A stretch of 64,000 bases of DNA from Dipylidium caninum (Eukaryota > Platyhelminthes > Cestoda > Cyclophyllidea > Dipylidiidae), in contig QEYB01001355.1 of the NCBI GenBank assembly GCA_017562135.1, positions 1 through 64,000 on the forward strand, in the 5' to 3' direction. Both the position numbers and the translations under genes were made by a program. The notes under the pieces were generated by a model. That model was not told the origin of the DNA. It saw only the letters and a program-made list of their open reading frames with translations, and searched no databases. Within the stretch, counting starts at the first letter, position 1; every line of letters begins with the position of its first letter. This document shows positions 50,701 to 60,235 of the stretch, piece by piece.

Positions 50701-53700
50701 AGCTGCCACGATTTTAGTTTTGTTCGCAATTTTGGGGGCATAGAAACTAACCTAATGAGGCAGAGGAGTTTGTGTTGCACGCAGACTACAGCCCCATGGG
50801 AAAGAGAAAAGTTGCCGGAAAAAGGGAACTCCGTTTTCGTTCGTAAGGGTGGGCACAAAACTCCTTGTGTGGCGGTACTCTCACTTCCTATTGGCCCGCA
50901 TTGGTTGACCAATGCGGTAGGATGGGAGAAGGTTTTTCCCTCGACGGTAGTAAGTGTAACGTTGATTAATTATACATTGATTCCTCCTGCATGCGTTCAC
51001 ACTTCGCCTTCGCCGCCACCTCTCCACTCGTCTCCTTTCAGTATATTCCCCGACACCTATCCATTCATCCATTCGACTATCCCCCTGTGTGGAAGGGAAT
51101 TCTAGTGGTGGCGAATCCAACGGCGACATGATTGCTTCTGCGTGGTGGAAGAGGAGGCACAAAGTGAGGGCCACTTCGAACTGCAAAGCAGCCTTTCCCT
51201 GTGTCGGTGGCCACATGCCGAGAATTGAGAGAATTTAATGTCAGTGCGTATGCATCGGTTGCCTTTTGGGATCACAAGAAAACATTTTTGGCCGTATTGT
51301 CGTCCACCCCTTAGCTCATTTAGCTGCCCTGTTGAAGTCACAATCGCACTGATCGGACACTTCCATGTCCCCACTCGAAATTCTGTAATCATGCCAGATT
51401 AGGAAGTGATTGTCCCCAGTCCTGTTGTCCATTTGGAGCCGCTAATGGATGGAGCAGTTGTACTTGGAAGTGACGTCCCTTCCAAACGCCGTTTAACCTG
51501 TTGCTGAGTCATGTCTTCCCCTTCTCCGGTGACCTTGACTACGCGGACGTGGGTTGACATGGCGACGGGGGTGAAAGGAGGAATCACATGTTGGTGGTAG
51601 GTGAGACGGGTGAAGTGCTCTTCGGAGACATGTCCGCTTTCTAATTAACCACGTCAAACATCTCGTTCACCGACTCACCACGTCTCTGAGTGCTTCAGTT
51701 AAAGCAAGTCGTGCGGAAAAGATGATTTTGTACTTCCTTTCTAACTCCACTTGAGCTGTGTCTGGTATCTCCTAAGTCTTTCTCCGAAGTAATGCTCCTT
51801 CTTCTTCTTCTTCTTCTCTTACTAACGACTGAAAGGAGTGAAGGACGTGATAAGTCCTGGCAGCCAATCACTATCGAGGAGGTTATTGATTGGGTATTGA
51901 CCTTCTTCCTCTGACCAATGGGAAAAGAATGACTCGAATACGGTGAGAGGAAATGGCAAGGTGAATGTCAAAGGCCAGGGGGAAGAATGTCGACTACCGT
52001 TGAGACTGTGGCGCGGGTGAGAGGGCGGAGGAGCGAATTAAGCGCATAGAATTCAGTTTGTCCCACCGTCTGACCGTTTGTTTAACCTTCCTTCATCTGT
52101 TTCCGTGTTACGCCTACTTTTCGGCTTTTAAGTGTCACCCCTCTGGTCAAATTAGCGAAGGTTGGACAAATAACTCCCATGTGTGATGCCATCACTCCAC
52201 CACGTGAGGCCACAGCGATTTATTTATTCGGCACGTCCGCCAACGGCCTTAACCGCACCAGGCACGCACCGCCCCAACGCCTTCTCGAAGCCCCTTGGCC
52301 CCCCGCCGGGCCGCCTGGTCGGGTCTCTCAGTCGGGCACCACAGTTGCCGGGAGGAGGGGGGGGGGAAGGGGGCAATGAAGTTCCCTCCCCGCGCGTTTG
52401 GTCTGGAGAGTTTCGACCAGCTCCACCGACGCGATGGACGAGGCCGAAGCCGGCAAAACAACGGTTCACAAGGGGCTTCTCCGTTTTTTTCTTCACCCGA
52501 CCACCGTAAATAATCCCAACAGGGCAAAATTAAACCCACTCGACGGTGAGTCAGGGCGGCCTCGGCTGTCGGTACGAGGGCGGAGTGAAACTGGCGCTCG
52601 AGCGTTTCCCACCCACTTTGAGACGAGGTTTTGGCAAATGTTGTCAACTGCTCCTGGACTGGCGGGAGGAGGAGAAATCGCTTTGCCAATTGCGATGGGT
52701 GTATCGACTGTTGGGTGTTTGAGCGGTGTCATGGGAGGGGACGGCGGACGGACAGGCAGACATCCTAATTTGCACATCGTCTCGTTTCTGTCACTCGGCG
52801 CTTTTACTGACCGTCTGAAAATTGACGGTGGCACGCAAAGTCGCGACCGACTCGCATCCCCACCTCTCGGCCCGCCTCGGCCCCTGGGAGTTCGGGGGAT
52901 GGGGCGCCTCGGTGCCTTCTCCCCCTAGTCGACCAGTCGAATGAAAAGCCTTTCAAGCCTCGCATCCAGACGTTAGTCTGAGACGACGTTAGTAAGAATT
53001 TGGTGAAGAATTCAGTCTCCCGTCTGCGCACGATGGGTGGCCGCCGCCAGTCCACTTCGGCCCCACCTACTCCGATGCTGGGCAATTTCGCCTTAAGAAG
53101 CGCCACGAAGGCGCTACTGGCCGATCGCACGTCCACCCACCTTGGAGGAGGAAGAGGGGGGGGGGCGGCTGCACCGAAGGACGTCCCACCCCCGGGGCAG
53201 GGCAATGCGCTCGCTGCACCCGGTCCTGCGCGTCGCGCCCGAGCACACACAACTTGGCTTCGCTCCGGGCGGACGGTTAGGGCGTTCCGCAGGCAGCATG
53301 TCACCTCGGTGCTGGTCTCCGGGCGCGTCGACGTCGAATGAGCACGGTGACGTTGGGCCAGTCGAGTCATTGTCGTCACCTCGAATGACTTATGGCCGCC
53401 TGAGTGTGAGAAGGCAGACCGAAAGGCGTGCACACACACGCTGGCCACGTCCGCCGAGCGCACCGCCGGCAGGTGCACAGCGTCGAACGGGTTTTCTTCT
53501 GCCAACTGTCACCTCGCATTGTCAAGAGGTCCTCCAACCTCTCTCCACCCCGTCTTTGCCTCCGCCTCACGAAAAGAACTCGTGTTCGAGGCTGCCTTCG
53601 ACCTTCTTTAATTACGAAAAATAAATTGAGATTTCGCAGTCACGCAAAAAACCAACGGAGAATTCCTAGTCGGTGCTCATTGACCCAAGCTTCACCACAA

Positions 53701-54582
53701 AGTGGGCGGTGGCTCTGAAGAAATCTCGGATCTCTTCTCCTTTGGCAGGAAAATCGGCAACTGTTGTGTCTCTTCTTGACGACCATGTGCGCTCCGCACC
53801 GCAGCATCCACAAGTACCCCGGCACCGACTCCAACGGTAGAGTCAACATCGCGGACACGGTGAAATCGACGACGCTTGCCTCGCCGCCCGAGGTCTTCAT
53901 GGTGGCCGACGCGGGCCGGCCCAGCCGCATGGCCTCAGCCTCGAGCATCAACAACAGCAGCGCCAACAGCAACAGCCACGAGTACTTCGCCCGATCGAGG
54001 AGCCACTTCGCCGTGGAGGGCGACCTGACCGCGGGCATACTGCAGCAGCAGGTGGGCGACCAAGGCCCGGCCGGGGGCGACGACTTCAAGCCGGCCACGG
54101 TCCTGGTGCCGCTAGAGGTCGCGCAGCTGCCCGCGCAGTACTACTACCAGCCGCAGTCACCGCGCCACAACGCCCCCGTGATACGCTTCGAGTCACTACA
54201 CGATTTGGTGCGTCGAGGTGACTGCTCCTGGTGCAATTTAACCGAGTCCCTTCTACTTTTTACAACAAAATACGGTTCGCCTCTTCTCACCTTCTCTTTA
54301 AGGTCATGGCGCCAACTTCTGAGCTCAACGACGTTGGTCGCATCATTCAAACACCAATGCCAGAAATGGCGTACTCCGAGGGTCTCGGCACCCAACACTT
54401 CTGCCCCAAATCGCAAAAACAGTTTGTCAATAAAATTACGACTTCGCCGAAACTTGTCAACTCATATTATGTAAGTGCCAGGCCATTCGATAGAATGCAA
54501 AAAAAAATTGGACTACCCATCTACCTCACGCGTTTTTGGTGTGCTTCTCTTCCAGATGGAGAGTAAGAACAGTGGATTTTGA
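28313..54582 (+). CDS. Adhesion G protein-coupled receptor (EGF, GAIN/GPS, 7TM)
   Basis: Eighteen exons: 28313-28432, 29701-29741, 31746-31945, 33360-33415, 33535-33668, 35146-35419, 37246-37321, 38942-39138, 39875-39927, 43018-43150, 46002-46102, 46737-46928, 49408-49551, 49825-49977, 50408-50567, 53749-54207, 54303-54470 and 54556-54582. Phases agree at every junction except inside exon three. The first two exons give a six-cysteine EGF-like module starting DVDEC. Exons four to ten form a GAIN domain of about 310 residues with six N-glycosylation sites, ending in a GPS (TCRIWDM, then QTCETR, then ECRC and TFAVGL). Exons 11-15 encode seven hydrophobic segments in the adhesion-GPCR pattern. 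The last three exons give a ~217-residue Ser/Gln-rich cytoplasmic tail ending NSGF. The 5' end is not resolved. The subfamily is unknown. It should sit at the plasma membrane and signal through G proteins. Confidence 0.88.
30742..30757. repeat. GTCAC-N6-GTGAC palindrome
   Basis: A perfect 16-base palindrome with ATATAT as spacer, in an intron of the adhesion GPCR. Three more with the same spacing occur at 23182-23197, 37068-37083 and 46353-46368. Confidence 0.9.
31040..31060 (+). repeat. (GA)n microsatellite
   Basis: A GA run sits in the intron between the EGF and Cys/Trp-rich exons of the adhesion GPCR. Confidence 0.9.
31746..31945 (+). other. Cys/Trp-rich exon of the adhesion GPCR with a frame conflict
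   Basis: The acceptor is strong (TTCCGCCCTCACAG) and the donor is G-GTACCT. The upstream exon requires phase 0, which reads GIGTCELTANEGHHFCPLG. The downstream exon requires phase 1 at the end, which reads WDSPYGPKCRSEL and then PIP joined to GVLPP. One extra base inside the exon would reconcile both. The position between EGF and GAIN is where a hormone-receptor (HRM) domain often sits. The W-x2-W-x2-W pattern at 31831-31851 instead recalls a thrombospondin type 1 start. Confidence 0.55.
33896..33923 (+). repeat. (GGA)n repeat
   Basis: A purine-rich GGA run sits in an adhesion GPCR intron. It produces long low-complexity ORFs (poly-Gly, poly-Glu and, on the minus strand, poly-Ser/Pro) that are not genes. 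Confidence 0.85.
37068..37083. repeat. GTCAC-N6-GTGAC palindrome
   Basis: Spacer GAATGT. It lies in the intron before the exon at 37246 and is flanked by a further C/G pair (CGTCAC and GTGACG). Confidence 0.9.
39875..43150 (+). other. GPS motif over two exons (39875-39927, 43018-43150)
   Basis: The GPS framework is present: Cys and Trp in CRIW, a Cys in QTCE, then CxC (ECRC) and FAV. The residues aligned to the catalytic His-Leu-Thr/Ser before FAV are Arg-Ser-Gly, and the loop after CxC is two residues longer than usual. The first membrane segment follows in the next exon. Confidence 0.75.
41027..41040. repeat. Perfect palindrome with CACGTG core
   Basis: A 14-base palindrome, CTGTCACGTGACAG, with the extended E-box GTCACGTGAC. 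Factors of the bHLH-zipper class (USF, MITF/TFEB type) bind this core in other animals. It is intronic in the adhesion GPCR. Confidence 0.6.
43151..46001 (+). other. 2.85-kb intron between GPS and first membrane segment
   Basis: The first half is GC-rich and the second half AT-richer. No further exon is needed, because the flanking phases match (0 and 0). No transposon was recognised. Confidence 0.5.
46300..46330. repeat. Hairpin-forming inverted repeat
   Basis: A 10-bp perfect stem (GGCGACGAGG at 46300-46309 with its complement at 46321-46330) and an 11-base loop. The pairing continues outward with a 4-base bulge. It lies in a GPCR intron, 23 bases before the palindrome at 46353. Confidence 0.8.
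46353..46368. repeat. GTCAC-N6-GTGAC palindrome
   Basis: Spacer AAATAT; the arms extend to GTGTCAC and GTGACAC. It lies in the intron after the first membrane-segment exon. Confidence 0.9.
47101..47142 (+). repeat. (CT)n pyrimidine tract
   Basis: Long CT-rich run, partly pure (CT)n, in the intron between the second and third membrane-segment exons. Confidence 0.85.
50568..53748 (+). other. 3.2-kb intron before the cytoplasmic-tail exon
   Basis: This contains a (CTT)n run at 51797-51816 and a GC-rich second half with many spurious ORFs on both strands. Flanking phases match (0 and 0), so no intervening exon is required. Confidence 0.5.
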
Positions 54583-55572
54583 GTGAATCTACCAGTGGCC
54601 AACACTAACAGTCATCGGGAAGAGAAAAATCGCATTTACCTGCCCAGAACAGTTATTAGCGTCCCCACTTCCCCCGCCCTGTTCATAACCTAAGTCGTGT
54701 ACATTGTAATGAAACACTACTTACAAATATGAGTAGTGTGTGTTGTGGTGGACGCTCGCGGGTCCGAGAAGGATAAAAACGGCTCAAAAAGTATACGAGC
54801 CATTAGTATGGTTAATGAGCGAAAGTATTGCCTACTATAGCTAAAAGAGTTGTAAATAGGAAACATGAAGGAAAAGATGGGGACTACACAAAAGAAAAGC
54901 TTTCTCACAGGGCTCGGGTCTGAGTTTAGGATTGCTGCCAAGACAGATAAGCCACAAACCCGCTATCTGACATTTCCGAGTAACTGCTCAGGTATTCCAT
55001 TCCTCAGTCTTATTTGCACAAAACAAACGGACAAAGTTCTAAGGAAACCACCTCAAAAGTCAAAAAAGGTCGGAATATCCACCAGCTGTGTTAAAAATAA
55101 CGCAAAGAAAGTTGGCACGAAATTCAATTGCGTTCGAGTGAGTGTATACACAAAAGCTAGTCAATAAACTCATCATGAGCAAAAATATACAAGGAAAAAG
55201 GTAAGTAAGGATAAAAATAATAGACATTTACTGTTAACTATTCACAGCCGCACCAGCAATGTCCCTTGGGTCTTTTTTTCGGCCACCTGACGTGAGTAGA
55301 GAATAGAGAAAGCAAATAAATCGGCAAAATAAATGCCAAGCAAATTGGAGTGGCCTCCTCGTCAGCATATAGATCATCTAGGGGGGAAGAGAGAGAAAAA
55401 TTATTGGAATTTTCAACCGAAGGAAAACAGAATTTAAGGACGGGAACAATGGTGAATGTATCAATGGGAAATTTGATTGGCAAAGAAGACCACATAGTGA
55501 TATGTCATAAAAAAAACGTTTCACCGAAACTATGTAATCTCCTTAGAGTTAGTACCAAATGCTAACTAGATA
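54583..55572. other. 3' flank of adhesion GPCR, tail to tail with ARL6IP1
   Basis: The 3' untranslated region of the GPCR probably extends to the AATAAA at 55163-55168. A 100-codon ORF at 54865-55167 overlaps that signal and is more likely part of the untranslated region. Confidence 0.45.
55163..55168 (+). terminator. Polyadenylation signal AATAAA
   Basis: The first AATAAA after the GPCR stop codon, 580 bases downstream. Confidence 0.4.
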
Positions 55573-56228
55573 TTAATAGGAAAACGTGATATAGAAGCCT
55601 AGACATAGCATCAAACCCACCCTTAACACTCCTGTGTGTCGAAATCCGGGGGTAAAGAGGGCAATGAGAGTGAGAACATAAGCGATCACAATTCCATCAT
55701 AGTTGTAGGTCAAAATTTCGAGATTCACGATTGTGCATAAACAGAAAATGGTGTAAAGATAAGGCCTCCGACGTCGCAGATCAGAGGTGTGGGAAATAAT
55801 GGAGGTGAGTAGGCGACGTGAGTTTAGAATTCTCCGGCAAAAGGTGCGATATCTTTGATTGTGTTCAACCAGCGGTACTTCAGGAAGGAACCTAAGGAAT
55901 ATATTTTGTAAATATCCTACTTTAAAGCCAGTTTTGGGCCAAAATAGCACCATAAACTGAAGCAGAGTGAAAGACAGCCTAAAGATAGAAGCAGAGGCGG
56001 TTCGAAAAACCAGACCGCTGTATAAATTAATGTCACGACAAAAACAATATAAACCAGGACCAGGGGTTTTTCCCATGTGAGAACACACTCAAACTGAACT
56101 AAGAGCTTCTGCCAGTCCCTAAGGTCCGCCATTAATCGGACGACATCGGCCCCACAGACCTCAACCGGGGTAGATGGCATCCCCACACCTTTTGAACGGA
56201 GCGCCTGGCGGTGATTGGCTGACAACAT
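55573..56228 (-). CDS. ARL6IP1: ARL6IP1-like reticulon-type ER membrane protein
   Basis: Two exons, 56228-55921 and 55891-55573, give 208 residues in an uninterrupted frame (human about 203). The MADLRDWQKLL stretch followed by two hydrophobic hairpins (from VLVYIVFVVTLIY and LSLGCLSLCF) matches the family. After the intron come HNQRYRTFCRRIL, corresponding to the family's QRF-x2-IC region, and a second hydrophobic pair (FCLCTIVNLEILTY, IVIAYVLTLIALF) with the conserved LFTPG. ARL6IP1 bends ER membrane, maintains tubules and contacts ARL6 (family knowledge). The intron is only 29 nt (GTAGGA donor, TTCCTTAG acceptor), the shortest in the window. ATG 56228 is used; ATG 56180 is an alternative. 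The charged C-terminus seen in vertebrates is missing. Confidence 0.8.
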
Positions 56229-56772
56229 GTCATAATTATGATTTGAAATTTGTAAACAGGATGTGGAAACCCGCCGGATATAATCGCCCTAAAAACAGTA
56301 GAGGTGCTTTTTCGGAATAATATGTGATGAATATTTTGGTGAAGAATATATTGTCCAAAGAGGTTTCAGGGGAAATCTTCAACGCGAGTAAATAATTAAC
56401 GGTAGAAACATCATTTTTTGTGGAGAGCCTAAGGTATAGAGTATACACTGATCCTCGCTCATCTGGATTTTGCACCTAACCTGTAAACTGTTGGGTCAAT
56501 CACGTCACCTTCAATTTCGAAAGCACCCATGTCAAACAGACGAATGTGACGAAATGCTAATAATTACAAGGCCTAGGTTCTTAGGCTATGGCCGTCCAGC
56601 GTACTGATATAACTCGCTGTGGTCGCGTAAATCCCTTATTCAGAACAATCCAAACAGTTGAATTGTAGCGCAACAACGTATGCAAACACTTTGGGATTCC
56701 AATCATTTTTCCTTAACGCAGTAGAGGTGACATAACGGAGAAGGAAGTGGACGAATACAAATCACTGGCCAA
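56229..56772. other. Intergenic gap between two minus-strand genes
   Basis: It should hold the ARL6IP1 promoter and the 3' end of the upstream minus-strand gene. An 79-codon ORF at 56475-56236 lacks any motif and is not called. Confidence 0.45.
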
Positions 56773-58624
56773 CTAAGATGTACTTGGTCGTCGAGTGAAA
56801 GACATGAGGACAATTGTGAAGAGGGCTGCAACAATTCCGGCAATGGAAAACCAGTCGCCATGCAGTAGCTTGGCATAATAACACTTGACCACAAACACCG
56901 CACTGAGGAGGACGCAACTGCCCATCGTCCACCGCACGCTCATTCGTCTAATTTCGGTCTGTGTTAAGCTGCTCGAGCTCCGCACCGTCAAACTGCCCTC
57001 CCCACTGAGATCTTCCGTGTCCAGCATCCGAGGGTTGTCCACAAGCATCCAATGGTCCACGGATGTTGTCGGTGTCGACGACAATGTCGAAAGTATAGTT
57101 GAATCAGTTGCAAAAATGGTTGTTGAGCAGGACCACGAATAAGTATTTAGACGCCTTAGCAGACCGGGATCCAAACTCGGACTGATTGCGGTTACGGAGG
57201 GAGTAAAGAACACGACTTCGGTCCCGTCAGCGAGGACTCCCTCATAGACCGTTTTCTCACTCCACGTGCAAATGTCGCAGCAGAAAAAATCCCTTTTGGT
57301 GGCCCTTTCGGCTCGTCTGCGGTTTAGAATCTCGGGACAGTTCGCCTCACACTTGTCGACCGAGATAAGACAGACGGTATCCTCCTCTGGACGGTTTTTG
57401 AGGAACACTCTCGGAAAAGAGGGACAGAGTTGCGAAGAAGTAATGGAGGGCGATAAGAAACTGGGTCTTCTTGGATCCATTTTTGACGTCACCTCTGAAC
57501 AATTCCAAAGGAAGCAGTTCGGAGCCAAGAAAATAGGGAACGGGGCAGAAGTAGCCATCATCGGGGACCACGCAACCTCTGTGTGGGATAATTTGCGGAT
57601 TATTTTAAATGTTTCCATCTGGTTGAATAAATTGTCCCTCGAAGAGAAGCCTCGTCCTCGGGAGACTGATTCCCCACTGCCTGTGGGTTTTCGCTTAAGG
57701 GTCTGCACTAACTGGAGGTTATTTGAACAGACCAAACCGATCAAATTGTGCGTCTCCACACTGTCGAGAGCCGCGTCGTCGACGGTCTGGTTCGCGTCGA
57801 CGAAAAGGTCGCTCTCCTCGACTGCAGAGACACTCCTCCCGTCCGGCGGAGGCTCCGCCTTCCCAGCCGCCTCGTGCAGAACCGCCTGGCCGAAGCTGTC
57901 GAAGGCGGCCTGCAGTCTGGCCTCGCTCTCGCACTCCGCGGCCTCGTGGGTCTGGGACTGCGCGATCGACGCATCGTCCCCGTACGGCTGCGAGCGGGTG
58001 AGAGGAAGCCTGTAGCTCTGCTGAATTTGCTGCTTAGCCGGCCTTTTTACCGACTTGAGGTGCTTCGACACGCGCTTTTTGGGGGGCCCCACCTCCGACT
58101 GCGTCTCCTCCATGTTGGAGAGGTTCTCTTGCAGTCGCCTTTGGCTTCTCACTCGTCTCCCGGTGTCAGGCACCTTGACAATCTTGCGTATACTCCGTTC
58201 GCCTCGCTGAGGTCGCACCTTCCGGTAGTGTTTGAGTGGTTGCCTCTTTGCAGTTGGCCTAAAAAGCTTCACCGGTGGAGTAAACGCAGCAGGCCGTTTG
58301 GCAAAGGCGTCTAATTTGAGGAGGTTGATGAGGGAGGTCACTTTGTCACGCTGATGCGACGACTCGAATGCAAAATCCCTCGGTGTGGTCACTTTCTCCT
58401 GCTGGAGACTCCGCTGAATCTCTCGGCACGCATAATTCCATATATCGCTGAGGTCGAGTTTACTTTCCTTAGACAACTGAATTTTGAGGGTCCGAAGTGC
58501 TCTTCTCAATCGAAGCTGGGTCAGTGAGTGCAGAACCTCGAGGCTCGGAGGGAGGCCGCGTCAGACGAGGTGTCTTCGTCTCAGTTGCAGGCATTAAATG
58601 GACCTCGCAGGCCTGTGGAAGCAT
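56773..58624 (-). CDS. Unrecognised basic protein with two C-terminal membrane segments
   Basis: A frame of about 578 codons is open from about 58565 to the stop at 56773 without an intron, well above chance for this modest-GC stretch. The N-terminal ~170 residues are very basic (KKRVSKHLKSVKRPAKQQ) and begin with a helical stretch with LRRALRTLKIQLSKES. The middle is low in complexity. A Cys cluster (CEANC, then FFCCDIC) lies near residue 400. Two hydrophobic segments lie at about residues 531-546 and 553-571, leaving a very short C-terminus, as in tail-anchored or hairpin membrane proteins. This frame has no ATG at its start. ATGs at 58624 or 58594 lie in the adjacent frame and would need a one-base correction or an intron (for example 88 nt ending CACTGACCCAG). 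I do not recognise the family; an ER or nuclear-envelope protein is one guess. Confidence 0.55.
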
Positions 58625-60185
58625 CGATTTTCCCCGCCATTCTTTCGCCCTTTTGAACTTCAAACGTCTGACATTCTCAGGTGGGAGGCGATTTTTGCCT
58701 CTCGGGGGGGAAAGGGGAAATGCACAATGAGGCGATTTTAGCTAGGTAAAGATTAAAAAAACGTGGCTTTAATACTTTGAAAAGGCACTATGGATGTACT
58801 ACTTATATGTGGCAAGTAGAGGGAGGCCGTGGTGGCTGCTATTTCGTGAGGAGACTCACTCTTGCCTACTTTGCTAGCCGCCCTGTCACAACCGCCACTT
58901 CAATGAGTACCACCCGTCAAGTGGTCGAGTGGTCAAATGGATGGTCTTATGATATCCGACTCAATTGATGTGCCATTTTCGTGTCTTACGAAATACTACA
59001 AGGAACCAGGAGATTGAGAACGTTTTCATTGGTATTTTACTTGTTCCATTGACCTAACGATGGAGAGGGTCCGCAAATGTGTATCCCTTTGCTACATCCT
59101 TGGTGGCTGTAACGATGCTGCAGTTAAGACAACCAGCACCAAGGACATCAGCATTTTTTCTCCAACTCTCCTCCTTTGCCGCAACGAGACAATGTTGAGT
59201 GCATGAGCTCCCGAAATTTCAATGCATTGGAATTTCTCAGACAGCGTTGCATGTAACACTTAAACATCGTCCCTAGTCCATAAGGCGATTTCATCCATGC
59301 TGCGAGGCGGACGTACCATTACCTGCACCAGAATTGCTACTTATCGAACAATAAGTAGGACTTTTAACATGCAAATTAAAGTGACGAACTGGATGCTTTG
59401 GCATAGAAGACGTTGCCTCGCATGGCTCGATGGCCGGCAGGAGGGCAAGAATTCCCGAAATCCACTCAACCTCTAGATATTAACTATTGTGCGAGAAGAG
59501 GACGATTTTACCGTGGCAGATCTCCCAAAGAAGGCATCTTGGCACATTGATTTGAAAAACAAGTGTTTGACGGTTTACTCGCGACTTTACAAGCCTTCCA
59601 CAATGTTTTACTTTTCCAAGGCGCTATTGCCGTCTCAGCACCTTTGTCTACTGGCTTCCTCGATAATTAGACCTTCTTGGCGCCGCTGGTAAATCCTGTC
59701 CGACGTGCAGGTCGCACACAAACAGTGTGCTTTCCATCGAAGTGGTGGAGGGAAAAGCAGATCGTCGAGTGCGGAAGCTCAGGAAACCTGTGGTTTCGTT
59801 CACTGGATGCAGGCGTAAGAACGTGAAATAAGGCAAAGAGGAAAGTTTGTGTCGCGCGAAGTCGTCAGTGTACAAGTCTTTCCCGACTGCAACGCCCTGC
59901 CCGACATTATAAATCACTCCGCCGCGAAAAGAGAGCAAAAAATCGAGGCAGTTGATTTCCATTGTACCCACAAAACCCCCTGTGGAATTTGAGGCTGATG
60001 CTATCTTTGTTTACTTGGCGAAACGCCAGTTGGGGCGAAAATTATCTCGCGTATTTGGGCCTTCAAATGCAAAAGCATTGTTTAGCGACACTTAATCGAA
60101 TCGGAGGCGGGTGAGTCTTTCAGTGAGCACATCCGCTGGCACCGCGAGGCTGCTTGTCTGAGAGGCATCAGTCCTTTCTGCGTTC

Positions 60186-60235
60186 GCCTCCGCCTCCGCC
60201 TCCGCCTCCGCCTCCGCCTCCGCCTCCGCCTCCTC
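60186..60235 (+). repeat. (CCGCCT)n hexanucleotide repeat
   Basis: About eight copies of a GCCTCC hexamer, followed by TCC triplets to about 60246. It encodes a spurious poly-Pro ORF. Confidence 0.9.

Noticed and set aside
57266..58015. 249-codon plus-strand ORF
   Set aside because: Antisense shadow of the 578-codon minus-strand ORF.
59648..59971. 107-codon minus-strand ORF considered as a transposon or exon fragment
   Set aside because: No reverse transcriptase, integrase or other recognisable motif; no flanking splice signals.
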